38,854 nt of DNA from UBA3103 sp002365855 (GTDB lineage: Bacteria > Bacillota > Desulfotomaculia > Desulfotomaculales > Pelotomaculaceae): assembly GCA_030627625.1 (NCBI GenBank), contig DAOURR010000015.1, forward strand, positions 1 through 38,854. Reading direction: 5' to 3'. The notes under the pieces were generated by a model that worked only from the letters and a program-made list of their open reading frames with translations, had not been told where the DNA came from and searched no databases. This document shows positions 30,124 through 37,738 of the stretch, in pieces. A program made the translations under genes and the position numbers. Position 1 is the first letter of the stretch. Every line of letters begins with the position of its first letter.

Positions 30124-30744
30124 ATGTCAGCATCCAGGCCGGTAAGGGTCAAGATTTGCGGGATCATGGACGTGTCTACTGCGCTGGCCGCGGTGGAAGC
30201 CGGGGCGGACGCACTGGGATTTGTCTTTGCCCGGAGTAACAGGCAGGTTGATCGAGAAGACGCAAGGTCGATTTGTTCCAAACTGCCTCCCTTTATGTCA
30301 CGGGTGGGTGTTTTTGTCAACGCGCCTGCCGCAATGGTTGAGGAAACTGCGGATTTCTGCGGTCTCGATACCCTGCAGCTGCACGGAGACGAGTCCCCGG
30401 AGTACTGCCGGGCATTTAAATACAAGGTTATCAAGGCGTTCCGGATCAAGGACGCCGCCTCCCTGGAGGGGATAAAAAGTTACCAGTGCGCGGCAGTTCT
30501 TTTAGACTCTTTTGTTCCCGGTGTGCCCGGGGGTACGGGGCGCAGCCTTGATTGGACCATAGCCCGGGAAGTGACTGGAACCAGGGTCATCCTGGCCGGC
30601 GGGCTGAATCCTGAAAATGTTAAGCAGGCAGTCCAGGTTGCGAGGCCTTATGCAGTTGATGTATCCAGCGGAGTAGAAAGCGGCGGCAAGAAGGATATTG
30701 AAAAAATCCGGCTGTTTATCAAGCGGGTCAGGGAGGCGGTTTAA
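30124..30744 (+). CDS. trpF: Phosphoribosylanthranilate isomerase
   Basis: Isomerises phosphoribosylanthranilate in tryptophan synthesis. The N-terminal KICGIMD carries the catalytic Cys, GFVFARSNRQV follows, and the C-terminal phosphate-binding segment reads VILAGGLNPENV then VDVSSGVESGGKKD. It is 206 aa. ATG 30124 follows the trpC stop directly, with AGGAGGGGG upstream. Confidence 0.94.
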   Translation: MSASRPVRVKICGIMDVSTALAAVEAGADALGFVFARSNRQVDREDARSICSKLPPFMSRVGVFVNAPAAMVEETADFCGLDTLQLHGDESPEYCRAFKYKVIKAFRIKDAASLEGIKSYQCAAVLLDSFVPGVPGGTGRSLDWTIAREVTGTRVILAGGLNPENVKQAVQVARPYAVDVSSGVESGGKKDIEKIRLFIKRVREAV

Positions 30745-30746
30745 TA

Positions 30747-31952
30747 GTGTCCTGTGAAAAAGTTACATTGCCTGATGAGAGAGGGTACTTTGGGCCATAC
30801 GGGGGCCGCTTTGTACCGGAAACACTGATGCCCGCTCTGGAGGAACTGGAAGAGGCATATCGTTCAGCCATGGCAGACCCGGAATTTCATAAAGAACTTG
30901 GATATTACCTTGAGCATTACGTTGGCAGACCTTCACCGCTTTACTTTGCCCGGAGGTTGACGGATTACTGCGGGGGCGCCCGGATTTACCTGAAAAGGGA
31001 GGACCTTAACCATACCGGCGCCCATAAGATAAACAACACTATCGGCCAGATCATCCTCGCCCGCCGCATGGGCAAGCAGAGGATAATAGCCGAGACCGGC
31101 GCGGGCCAGCATGGTGTAGCCACTGCTACAGCGGCGGCCTTGTTTGGTCTGGAATGTGCGGTGTACATGGGTGAAGAAGATATCAGGAGGCAGAGCCCGA
31201 ACGTTTACAGGATGCGCCTGCTGGGCGCCGAGGTAATACCGGTGTCAAGCGGGAGCAGGACGCTGAAAGATGCCATGAACGAGGCCATCCGCGATTGGGT
31301 GGCCAACGTGCGGAGCACCTATTACCTGATCGGTTCGGTGGCCGGCCCTCATCCCTACCCGGCCATAGTCAGAGACTTCCAAACAGTGATCGGGATTGAG
31401 ACCAGGAGACAGGTCTTAGAGCAGACCGGCTGCCTTCCCGACTTGATCATAGCCTGTGTTGGCGGCGGCAGTAACGCCATGGGTATTTTTTATCCCTTTC
31501 TGGCTGACATGGAAGTAAAACTGTTTGGGGTTGAGGCGGCAGGGCGGGGAATTGACACAGGTGAACATGCCGCTACCCTGAGCCAGGGCAGCCCCGGAGT
31601 GCTGCACGGCTCGCTAAGCTATATTTTGCAGGATCAAGATGGCCAGATTAGTTGCGCTCACTCTGTTTCGGCCGGGTTGGACTACCCCGGAGTCGGGCCT
31701 GAGCACTCTTACCTGAAAGAAATTGAGCGGGTTAATTACACCTCAGCTACTGATGCAGAGGCAGTAAAGGCTTTTAGGCTGCTGTGCCGGGTCGAAGGAA
31801 TCATTCCAGCCCTGGAAAGCTCTCACGCTTTGGCCGAGGCTATTAAAATGGCGTCTGCCCTTACGCCGGAGAAGATCATTGTTGTCAATCTTTCCGGTCG
31901 TGGAGACAAGGATATCCCAGCATTAGCGGGAGAACCGGGGGTGAACTCATGA
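30747..31952 (+). CDS. trpB: Tryptophan synthase beta subunit
   Basis: The PLP-dependent subunit that joins indole and serine. The cofactor lysine is K94 in LNHTGAHKINN; GYFGPYGGRFVPE at the start, RIIAETGAGQHGVATATAAA and the phosphate-binding ACVGGGSNAMG are conserved. It is 401 aa, of the TrpB1 type that works with TrpA. The start is GTG 30747. It overlaps trpA by 4 bp. Confidence 0.96.
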   Translation: MSCEKVTLPDERGYFGPYGGRFVPETLMPALEELEEAYRSAMADPEFHKELGYYLEHYVGRPSPLYFARRLTDYCGGARIYLKREDLNHTGAHKINNTIGQIILARRMGKQRIIAETGAGQHGVATATAAALFGLECAVYMGEEDIRRQSPNVYRMRLLGAEVIPVSSGSRTLKDAMNEAIRDWVANVRSTYYLIGSVAGPHPYPAIVRDFQTVIGIETRRQVLEQTGCLPDLIIACVGGGSNAMGIFYPFLADMEVKLFGVEAAGRGIDTGEHAATLSQGSPGVLHGSLSYILQDQDGQISCAHSVSAGLDYPGVGPEHSYLKEIERVNYTSATDAEAVKAFRLLCRVEGIIPALESSHALAEAIKMASALTPEKIIVVNLSGRGDKDIPALAGEPGVNS

Positions 31953-32758
31953 ATAAAGACAGCATGATCTCAGAATGCCTGGATAGTATCCGGCATAATG
32001 GAAAAAAGGGATTAATCACATTTATAACCGCAGGCGATCCCAACATGCGCGATACCGTAGAAATTGCGCTGGGTATGGCTGAAGCAGGAGCGGACATTAT
32101 TGAACTGGGTATTCCTTTCTCCGATCCCCTGGCCGATGGCCCGGTAATTCAGCAGGCCTCTCAAAGGGCTCTTGGTTCCGGAACTACAATGGCCCGGATT
32201 TTTGAAGGAGTAAAGGAAATAAGAAAAACCTGCAGCAAGCCCCTCGTCCTGATGGGATACTACAACCCCATATACAAGTACGGTATCCGGCGGTTTGCGG
32301 CGGACGCTTTTCAGGCAGGGATTAACGGCCTGATTGTTCCGGATTTGCCTCATGAAGAATCCGGACCGCTGCAGGATGCAGCCCGGGAAACGGGGATAGA
32401 CCTGATCCCCCTTGTAGCTCCTACAACAACCGGCCTAAGGATGGAGAAGATTGCGGCAGACGCCCGGGGCTTTGTATATTGCGTTTCTGTTACCGGTGTC
32501 ACCGGGGCCAGGCAAGAAATAAATGAAGACCTTGAGACATTTACCGGGATGGTGCGTCGGCACACGGACCTGCCGCTGGCAGTGGGGTTCGGTATCGCAG
32601 GCCCGGAGCAGGCGGCGCGAACGGCATTGCACTGTGACGCCGTAGTAGTTGGAAGCGCTATTGTAAGCATCATTGCCGAATCTGGAAAAGCTTCGGCTTC
32701 CGGTCCGGAAGTGGAGAAATTGGTCCGGCTAATTAGAAGTGCTTTAGATCAGCATTGA
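31949..32758 (+). CDS. trpA: Tryptophan synthase alpha subunit
   Basis: Cleaves indole-3-glycerol phosphate and passes indole to TrpB. The catalytic acids are E52 and D63 in IELGIPFSDPLADGPVIQ; FITAGDP precedes them and the phosphate-binding VGFGIAGPEQ and VVGSAIV follow. It is 269 aa. It begins within the trpB stop codon and closes the trp operon; 203 nt later the DAHP synthase gene begins. Confidence 0.96.
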   Translation: MNKDSMISECLDSIRHNGKKGLITFITAGDPNMRDTVEIALGMAEAGADIIELGIPFSDPLADGPVIQQASQRALGSGTTMARIFEGVKEIRKTCSKPLVLMGYYNPIYKYGIRRFAADAFQAGINGLIVPDLPHEESGPLQDAARETGIDLIPLVAPTTTGLRMEKIAADARGFVYCVSVTGVTGARQEINEDLETFTGMVRRHTDLPLAVGFGIAGPEQAARTALHCDAVVVGSAIVSIIAESGKASASGPEVEKLVRLIRSALDQH

Positions 32759-32961
32759 TTTCCAACGGGTAGGATGGCTTTCTCTGCAGAGGCGAAACAG
32801 CTTCGGCCGGGAGTTTGGTTAACAGTAGTACGGTAGTATGGTAGGGGAGGCGGTAAGTATGTACTTATGGTCAAATTGAGTGCTCCTCCAGGGGTGCTTT
32901 TCTTCAGAAGTAGTTAATTTTGCCATTATTTGACCAGTTATGACCAGAGGAGGAATTTAGG
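32759..32961 (+). promoter_or_regulatory. Leader region of the DAHP synthase gene with an inverted repeat
   Basis: TGGTCAAAT (32868-32876) is the exact complement of ATTTGACCA (32928-32936), closing a 69-nt stem-loop. Upstream, GTAGTACG-GTAGTATG-GTAG forms an 8-nt repeat (32825-32844). No sharp terminator is seen. The region separates aroF from trpA and may give aroF its own control. Confidence 0.45.
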
Positions 32962-33984
32962 ATGATTGTAGTGATGAGCTACCGCGCCAGTGATGATCAA
33001 ATAGAATCTGTACTAGTCTGGCTGGAGAGGTCTGGTTTTCAAATTCACCTTTCCCGCGGGGTTGAACGCACTATTATCGGCGCTATAGGAGATAAAACAC
33101 GCATAGGTGACATGGGGCTCGAGGCAATGCCCGGTGTTGAAAAAGTAGTGCCCATCCTTCAACCTTACAAACTTGCCAGCAGGACTTTCCAGGAAGAAGG
33201 AACCATAATCAGAGTTGGAGATCTTGAGATAGGCGGCGAAGTCATTCATGTTATAGCCGGACCCTGCGCTGTCGAAAGCGAGGAACAGCTTTTAAGTACA
33301 GCAAGGTTAGTTAAAGAAGCCGGTGCAACCATGCTGCGCGGCGGGGCCTTCAAGCCCAGGACCTCTCCCTATTCCTTCCAGGGGCTGGAGGAGGAAGGTT
33401 TGAAGCTTCTTGCTAAAGCCCGGGAAGAGACAGGTCTTTATATCGTTACCGAGGTTATGGACGCCAGGACGCTGCCCATGGTTGCCCAGTATGCCGACAT
33501 ACTGCAGATAGGTGCCAGGAATATGCAGAACTTCTTTCTGCTGAGGGAAATAGCAAAAGTAGATAAACCGGTCATATTAAAAAGAGGCCCGTCGGCGACC
33601 ATTGAGGAGTGGCTGATGGCGGCGGAATACATCATGTCCGGGGGCAACTACAATGTGATCCTGTGTGAACGCGGCATCTGCAGTTTTGAAAATTATACCA
33701 GGAACACTCTTGACCTGACAGCCGTACCTGTGGTGAAACATCTATCTCATTTGCCTGTAATCGTAGATCCCAGCCACGCTATAGGCAAGTGGCGCTTTGT
33801 GCCTTCAATGGCAGGCTCGGCCATAGCTGCCGGTGCCGACGGGCTGCTCGTGGAGGTGCACCCAAACCCGTCCGAGGCTCTATGTGACGGCCCTCAGTCC
33901 CTCACGCCAGAAAACTTTACTGAAATGATGATTAACCTGAGGAAGATTGCCGGCGCGGTAGGGAGGAAGATGACTTCTCAGTAG
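32962..33984 (+). CDS. aroF: 3-deoxy-7-phosphoheptulonate synthase (DAHP synthase, type I beta)
   Basis: First step of the shikimate pathway: joins phosphoenolpyruvate and erythrose-4-phosphate. An N-terminal ferredoxin-like regulatory domain (residues 1-70, YRASDDQIESVLVWLERSG) precedes the barrel, as in Thermotoga-type enzymes. Active-site motifs are IAGPCAVESEEQ, GGAFKPRTSPYSFQG, QIGARNMQNF, ILKRGPS and VDPSHAIG. It is 340 aa. ATG 32962 follows AGAGGAGG. Its place after trpA ties precursor supply to tryptophan synthesis. Confidence 0.94.
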   Translation: MIVVMSYRASDDQIESVLVWLERSGFQIHLSRGVERTIIGAIGDKTRIGDMGLEAMPGVEKVVPILQPYKLASRTFQEEGTIIRVGDLEIGGEVIHVIAGPCAVESEEQLLSTARLVKEAGATMLRGGAFKPRTSPYSFQGLEEEGLKLLAKAREETGLYIVTEVMDARTLPMVAQYADILQIGARNMQNFFLLREIAKVDKPVILKRGPSATIEEWLMAAEYIMSGGNYNVILCERGICSFENYTRNTLDLTAVPVVKHLSHLPVIVDPSHAIGKWRFVPSMAGSAIAAGADGLLVEVHPNPSEALCDGPQSLTPENFTEMMINLRKIAGAVGRKMTSQ

Positions 33985-33989
33985 AAGAA

Positions 33990-34113
33990 AGCGTGTAATG
34001 TACGGTTATCTGCCCGGAACTCGATTGTCATAACGAACCGCCGTATACCGAACGGTACGTACGTTGGTGTGAGAGGACGGTCACTCAATTAATGGGTGAT
34101 CTCCTACTCGATT
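33990..34113 (+). mobile_element. 3' tail of a group II intron (domains V and VI)
   Basis: ACCGCCGTATACC (34037-34049), GAAC loop, and GGTACGTACGTTGGT (34054-34068) form a domain V-like hairpin with the CGC triad and one mismatch. It is followed by the typical GTGAGAGGACGG. Then GGTCACTC (34079-34086) and GGGTGATC (34094-34101) pair as domain VI, and CTACTCGAT gives the usual 3' end. No reverse transcriptase frame is present, so this is a remnant. It starts just after the aroF stop. Confidence 0.7.
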
Positions 34114-34286
34114 TGATAAGTATCCTAAGGCAATTAGTCAACATTTTAATTCCTCTCGCCCAGAGTTCATACATCAGCGAGTATGAAACCCCTCGAGGTA
34201 TAATTGACAAGGGAATCATATCATCTTGATTTCGTTATATTCACTTTATAGTTTCTACTGTATCAATAATTTTGTTATGGTTCTTA

Positions 34287-34316
34287 TTGACACTTGTTAC
34301 CTTTTTATAGTAAAGT
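34287..34316 (+). promoter_or_regulatory. Promoter of the cobalamin riboswitch transcript
   Basis: TTGACA (34287-34292), 18 nt, TAAAGT (34311-34316), about 20 nt upstream of the aptamer. Confidence 0.55.
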
Positions 34317-34337
34317 TATAAAAACCTAATATAAAAA

Positions 34338-34470
34338 GATAAGCAGGGAAGCCGGATAAAAAGCCGGCGCGGTCCCGCCACTGTATAAGGGAGTTCTTCT
34401 GTATTATGCCACCGGAAAACCCCGGGAAGGTGCAGAAGCAACAATGATCTTGAGCCAGGATATCTGCTTG
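34338..34470 (+). promoter_or_regulatory. Cobalamin riboswitch, canonical
   Basis: Contains GGGAAGCCGG, AAGCCGGCGCGGTCCCGCCA then CTGTA, the CCGGGAAGG segment and the terminal GAGCCAGGATATCTGC. These are the hallmark core of AdoCbl-type riboswitches. AAGCAG (34341-34346) and CTGCTT (34464-34469) close the element. Confidence 0.95.
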
Positions 34471-34503
34471 TTCTTGTTATCCGCCAGTACCCACGATGGA
34501 TGG

Positions 34504-34579
34504 GGAGGTAATAACGGCCACAATTATTTTTGGCCTGATTAAGATAGTAACCTCCGCATTTATCGTGCAGAGGTTTTTT
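34504..34579 (+). terminator. Expression platform of the first cobalamin riboswitch
   Basis: AACCTCCGCA (34549-34558) and TGCAGAGGTT (34566-34575) form a terminator with T's to 34579. Upstream GGAGGT (34504-34509) is complementary to ACCTCC (34550-34555) and can form the antiterminator, with a GGCCA hairpin (34515-34534) between. Confidence 0.8.
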
Positions 34580-34603
34580 ATTTACAAGTAAATATTTTTG
34601 AAT

Positions 34604-34728
34604 GGGTGCTTGGTCTTGAGAGGCTGAGCTTAATTCTAACTCGGTGTAAACCCGAGCCGAATACTGTTATGGTGAATAAACTAAAATTAGTTGAACTTTA
34701 GTTTGTGATGAGCCTGAACCAGTGTCCC
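34604..34728 (+). promoter_or_regulatory. Second, divergent cobalamin-riboswitch-like element
   Basis: Aligns with the first in order: CTCGGTGTAAACCCGAG (34640-34656; the CGGUG-N-AAA-CCG hairpin), ATACTGTTATGG (compare CACTGTATAAGG), and a peripheral AAACTAAA/TTTAGTTT hairpin. GATGAGCCTGAACCAG (34707-34722) corresponds to GAGCCAGGA. GGG/CCC and TTGGT/ACCAG close it. It lacks the GGGAA box and the CGGUCCCG arm, so it is a variant or a decayed duplicate. Confidence 0.6.
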
Positions 34729-34773
34729 GCCTATTCCAACTACCGCATCTGAGCAATTCGGGGAGGTGTTAGA

Positions 34774-34800
34774 ATGGTTGTGATACTGCTGTCTCCCTAG
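34774..34800 (+). CDS. Eight-codon leader peptide ORF
   Basis: ATG at 34774 lies 5-6 nt behind GGGGAGGTG and encodes MVVILLSP before TAG at 34798-34800. Its stop lies in the 5' arm of the following terminator. The peptide resembles the first residues of the cobK product (MILLLSG), so it could be the remnant of a duplicated gene start, or a real leader whose translation affects the terminator. No tryptophan- or other marker codons are evident. Confidence 0.45.
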   Translation: MVVILLSP

Positions 34801-34825
34801 TCAATTGACCGGCTAGGGCGTTTTT
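34795..34825 (+). terminator. Terminator in front of cobK
   Basis: CCCTAG (34795-34800) and CTAGGG (34813-34818) pair around a short inner stem, with CG then five T. GGGGAG (34760-34765) is complementary to CTCCC (34793-34797) and can compete. Confidence 0.75.
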
Positions 34826-34854
34826 ATTTCAGGCCGGGAGGTTAATATTTATCA

Positions 34855-35619
34855 ATGATTCTATTGTTATCAGGCACTAGTGAAGGAAGAGAAATTACAG
34901 CCAGGCTCTCAAGAGAAGGCTATAAATTAATTACAATAGCTTCCACCGAGCAAGGCTGTAAACAAGCTCTCCGTAACGGTAGTCAGGAGGTGGTCACCGG
35001 TGAACTGGGTTGGAATGATCTGTTCAATCTCCTGGAGCAAAAAGCAGTTAGGGCTGTGGTCGATTTATCCCACCCTTTCCCCGGTAGGATCTCGAACCTG
35101 ACGGAGGATCTGTGCGACCAAAAAGGGATCCTGCGCCTTCGCTACGTACGAGATGAAACAAACCTTCCTGATAACCCACTCATTTACCCTGTTTCTTCAT
35201 GGACTGAGGCTGCCCATAAGGCAGCCAGCCTGGGGAAAACTGTTTTTCTAACAACAGGAAGCAACAACCTGGGAGTCTTTATGGATGCTGTTAAAGGACA
35301 GAATTTGAGAGTAGTGGTAAGGGTTCTACCAGAACATAAAGTTGTTAAAAAATGTCAGGACCTTGGCCTCGCCCCCAGGGACATAGTGGCGATGCAAGGG
35401 CCGTTTTCTAAAGAAATGAACAGGATTACTTTTAAAAGCTATAATGCATCGGTAATAGTAACCAAAGATAGCGGGAAAGCAGGGGGGACTGACACTAAAA
35501 TATCTGCCGCCCTATCGCTAAATATTCCTGTTGTGGTTATTAAACGGGACAAAACCGGGACTGGTGTTGTGGTACGGACATATGATGAGGTTGTTAAGAT
35601 GCTGAAATCAATCTTGTAA
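34855..35619 (+). CDS. cobK: Precorrin-6A/cobalt-precorrin-6A reductase
   Basis: Reduces (cobalt-)precorrin-6A in cobalamin synthesis; also called CbiJ. Typical motifs are LLLSGTSEGREI at the start, VDLSHPFP, LTTGSNNLGVF in the middle, MQGPFSKEMNRI and VTKDSGKAGGT. It is 254 aa, normal. GGGAGG lies about 12 nt before ATG 34855, slightly far. Two riboswitch-type elements in series precede it. No other cobalamin synthesis genes are within the window, which is unusual for an operon member. Confidence 0.9.
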   Translation: MILLLSGTSEGREITARLSREGYKLITIASTEQGCKQALRNGSQEVVTGELGWNDLFNLLEQKAVRAVVDLSHPFPGRISNLTEDLCDQKGILRLRYVRDETNLPDNPLIYPVSSWTEAAHKAASLGKTVFLTTGSNNLGVFMDAVKGQNLRVVVRVLPEHKVVKKCQDLGLAPRDIVAMQGPFSKEMNRITFKSYNASVIVTKDSGKAGGTDTKISAALSLNIPVVVIKRDKTGTGVVVRTYDEVVKMLKSIL

Positions 35620-35712
35620 ATAATTGCCTGCAAAAGGATTTATATTATGCTGCGCATGTCTACCTGTCGTATGAGGTAACCAGTAATTTACAGAAAGTCA
35701 AAAGGGTGTTCG

Positions 35713-35967
35713 GAAAACCTTGAACTGCACGGTCGGCTGCATAAAATGCCGCAAAAACAGAGGCGGCAGAGGATAGATGAGCTGCTCGCCTACGTGGAAC
35801 TGGCCGACCGCGCCCAGGACCTGGCGGGCAGATTTTCAGGCGGCATGAAGCGGCGGCTGATGATCGCCCGGGCTATGATGCAACGTCCCGGTGTATTGTT
35901 CCTCGACGGACCGACAGCCGGGCTCGACCCCCAGGCGCGGCGCAATATCTGGGATTCGCACGGCTAG
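35713..35967 (+). pseudogene. Remnant of an ABC-2 type transporter ATPase
   Basis: The translation from 35713 (ENLELHGRLHKMPQKQRRQR) enters mid-domain of a daunorubicin/NodI-like ATPase. The signature FSGGMKRRLMIARAMM and Walker B VLFLDGPTAGLDPQ follow, with the catalytic Glu changed to Gly. It ends by a stop after RRNIWD. Walker A and the N-terminal third are missing, as is the H-loop. It is clearly non-functional. Confidence 0.8.
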
Positions 35968-36039
35968 GTAGTCATTGGGGGTAAGCCATTTTGATTTAAA
36001 ACATTATGGTGTGAAAGAGGGCTTATATCATATGCGGCT

Positions 36040-36062
36040 GCCCTTTAACAGGGCGGCGCAGG
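36040..36062 (+). other. Stem-loop ahead of the toroid/SLH gene
   Basis: GCTGCCCT and AGGGCGGC pair (one G-U) around TTAAC. There is no T-run. It lies about 22 nt before the ATG at 36085 and might affect translation. Confidence 0.35.
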
Positions 36063-36084
36063 CAAAAGAGAGGTATTTAGGAAC

Positions 36085-37719
36085 ATGAAGACTAGACTTT
36101 CAAAACAGCGGCTGGTGTTACTGACAGTATTGGCTTGCTTTATGTTTTTCCTACCGGCGGTGTTCTTAGCCGGCAGTGCGGAGGCGGCAGAGCAGCAGAT
36201 GATGGGCTTGGCGGAAAAGTACCTTAAAAACGAGTATGAGAAAAACGGCGTTATTAATGCGGATATGGGTGTGGGATCACAAGCTTTTTATATACTGACC
36301 ACGGCAGGCGTTGATGTCAGCTCCTGGCGGCATGATGGGATCAGCCTCGAAGACGCGGTGGCCAGAGCGATTCAAAACGACGTGGCAAACGCTGAGCAGG
36401 TTTCCGCGAAACGCCTGGCCCAGGACCTGGCGGCGGCGAAAACGCTCGGCCTGAAAAACCTGTCGGACCAGCTGCTCTTGACGCTGAAAAACAGGCAGGA
36501 CAGCGAGGGGTTTGATAAAAACGGGCCGCTGAGCGTGTACAGCAATGTCCCGGCCTATGAAATCTTGAGCAGGATCGGCCTGATCGACCGGCTGGACGCG
36601 GGTCTGGCCAGAAGCTACATCCTGGGGATACGCTATGCCGGTGCGGAAGATAAGTACCGCGGCAGCTGGGGCTCCACTGACAACGGGCATTTTTACGCCG
36701 ATTTTATGGCTGTCACGGGAGCGCTACGGATGCTGCACCGCATGGACCCCGGCATTGACGCCGAGATCGGGGAGGCTGTCAAAAACGGCCTGGACTGGCT
36801 CAAGAGGCAGCAAAAAGCCGGCGGCAACTTTATGGCCGGGATGGACGACACGCTGATAGACACATGTGATGTAATCGTAACCCTGCGGGAGTTGGGGATC
36901 GATCCCGGGACCTGGGTGAGCAGCGAGGGCAGGAGCGCCGTCGACTATTTAATGAGCGAGGCGCTGAACCCTGACGGGAGCTTTGGCCAGTCGCAGAACG
37001 TCATGGACGCCGTCTGGGTGCTCTGGGCGTGCCGGGCGCTGGAGGAAGAAGCAAAAACGCAGCCGGCGGCACAGCCGCAGGCTCAGCAGGAGCAGCCGGC
37101 ACAGACTTCACAGCCGGAGCCGGTTGTCCAGCCGGCGCCGCAGTCATTTAAGGACACAGCGGACCACTGGGCCCGGGAATCCATATCCCGTATGGCCGGA
37201 AAAGGAATTACAGCGGGTTACTCTGACGGTTCCTTCAAGCCTGAGGCTCAGGTGACAAGAAACGAAATAGCCGCCATGATGGTGCGGCTGATGCAGCCGG
37301 AACCGGCGTCCGCGCAGGATTTGCAGTATATAAATGACAGTTTTGCAGACGCCGGCGACATTCCCGCCTGGTCGCTGGAAGCTGCGGCCGTGGCTTTGAG
37401 GGAAGGGCTTGTCTCGGGCTGCCCGCAGCCGGACGGAACTCTGGGCTATGAAGGCGGCAGGGCGGTAAACCGGGCCGAGCTGTCGGTGATGATGGCGCGG
37501 GTCATTGAAATGAAGCTGGGTCAGGCAGAGCCTAAAATTCTTGATTTCACCGATAACAGCCTGATCCCGGACTGGGCCGGGAGATCTGTCGGTATTGTGT
37601 ACGCCAGGGGAATTGCCGGCGGGTATCGTGACCTGAGATTCCGGGCGGAAAAGCTGGTGACTAGGGCAGAAGCCGCTTCCATGATCATGCGCCTGGCGGA
37701 TCAGCTTGAGGATAAATAG
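36085..37719 (+). CDS. Secreted alpha/alpha-toroid protein with three SLH domains
   Basis: Signal peptide at residues 1-36 (hydrophobic LVLLTVLACFMFFLPAVFL, cleavage after AEA). Residues 36-322 form a terpene-cyclase/prenyltransferase-like alpha/alpha toroid with repeats such as AFYILTTAGVDVSSW, QDLAAAKTLGLKNLSDQ and FADF-type helices (ALRMLHRMDPGIDAE, GSFGQSQNVMDAVWVLWA). A Pro/Gln linker (about 325-352) leads to three SLH domains (FKDTADHWARESISRM onward) that bind secondary cell-wall polymer. The same toroid fold occurs in transcobalamin/intrinsic factor. With cobalamin riboswitches and cobK upstream, a surface cobalamin-binding role is plausible but unproven. ATG 36085 follows AGAGAGG. 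Confidence 0.8.
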   Translation: MKTRLSKQRLVLLTVLACFMFFLPAVFLAGSAEAAEQQMMGLAEKYLKNEYEKNGVINADMGVGSQAFYILTTAGVDVSSWRHDGISLEDAVARAIQNDVANAEQVSAKRLAQDLAAAKTLGLKNLSDQLLLTLKNRQDSEGFDKNGPLSVYSNVPAYEILSRIGLIDRLDAGLARSYILGIRYAGAEDKYRGSWGSTDNGHFYADFMAVTGALRMLHRMDPGIDAEIGEAVKNGLDWLKRQQKAGGNFMAGMDDTLIDTCDVIVTLRELGIDPGTWVSSEGRSAVDYLMSEALNPDGSFGQSQNVMDAVWVLWACRALEEEAKTQPAAQPQAQQEQPAQTSQPEPVVQPAPQSFKDTADHWARESISRMAGKGITAGYSDGSFKPEAQVTRNEIAAMMVRLMQPEPASAQDLQYINDSFADAGDIPAWSLEAAAVALREGLVSGCPQPDGTLGYEGGRAVNRAELSVMMARVIEMKLGQAEPKILDFTDNSLIPDWAGRSVGIVYARGIAGGYRDLRFRAEKLVTRAEAASMIMRLADQLEDK

Positions 37720-37738
37720 AAACGGGGGGGTATGAAAT

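Noticed and set aside
32825..32857. Third TRAP site before aroF (several UAG/GAG triplets)
   Set aside because: Triplets recur mainly every 8 nt, not every 5-6, so an 11-subunit ring with two- to three-base spacers would not fit.
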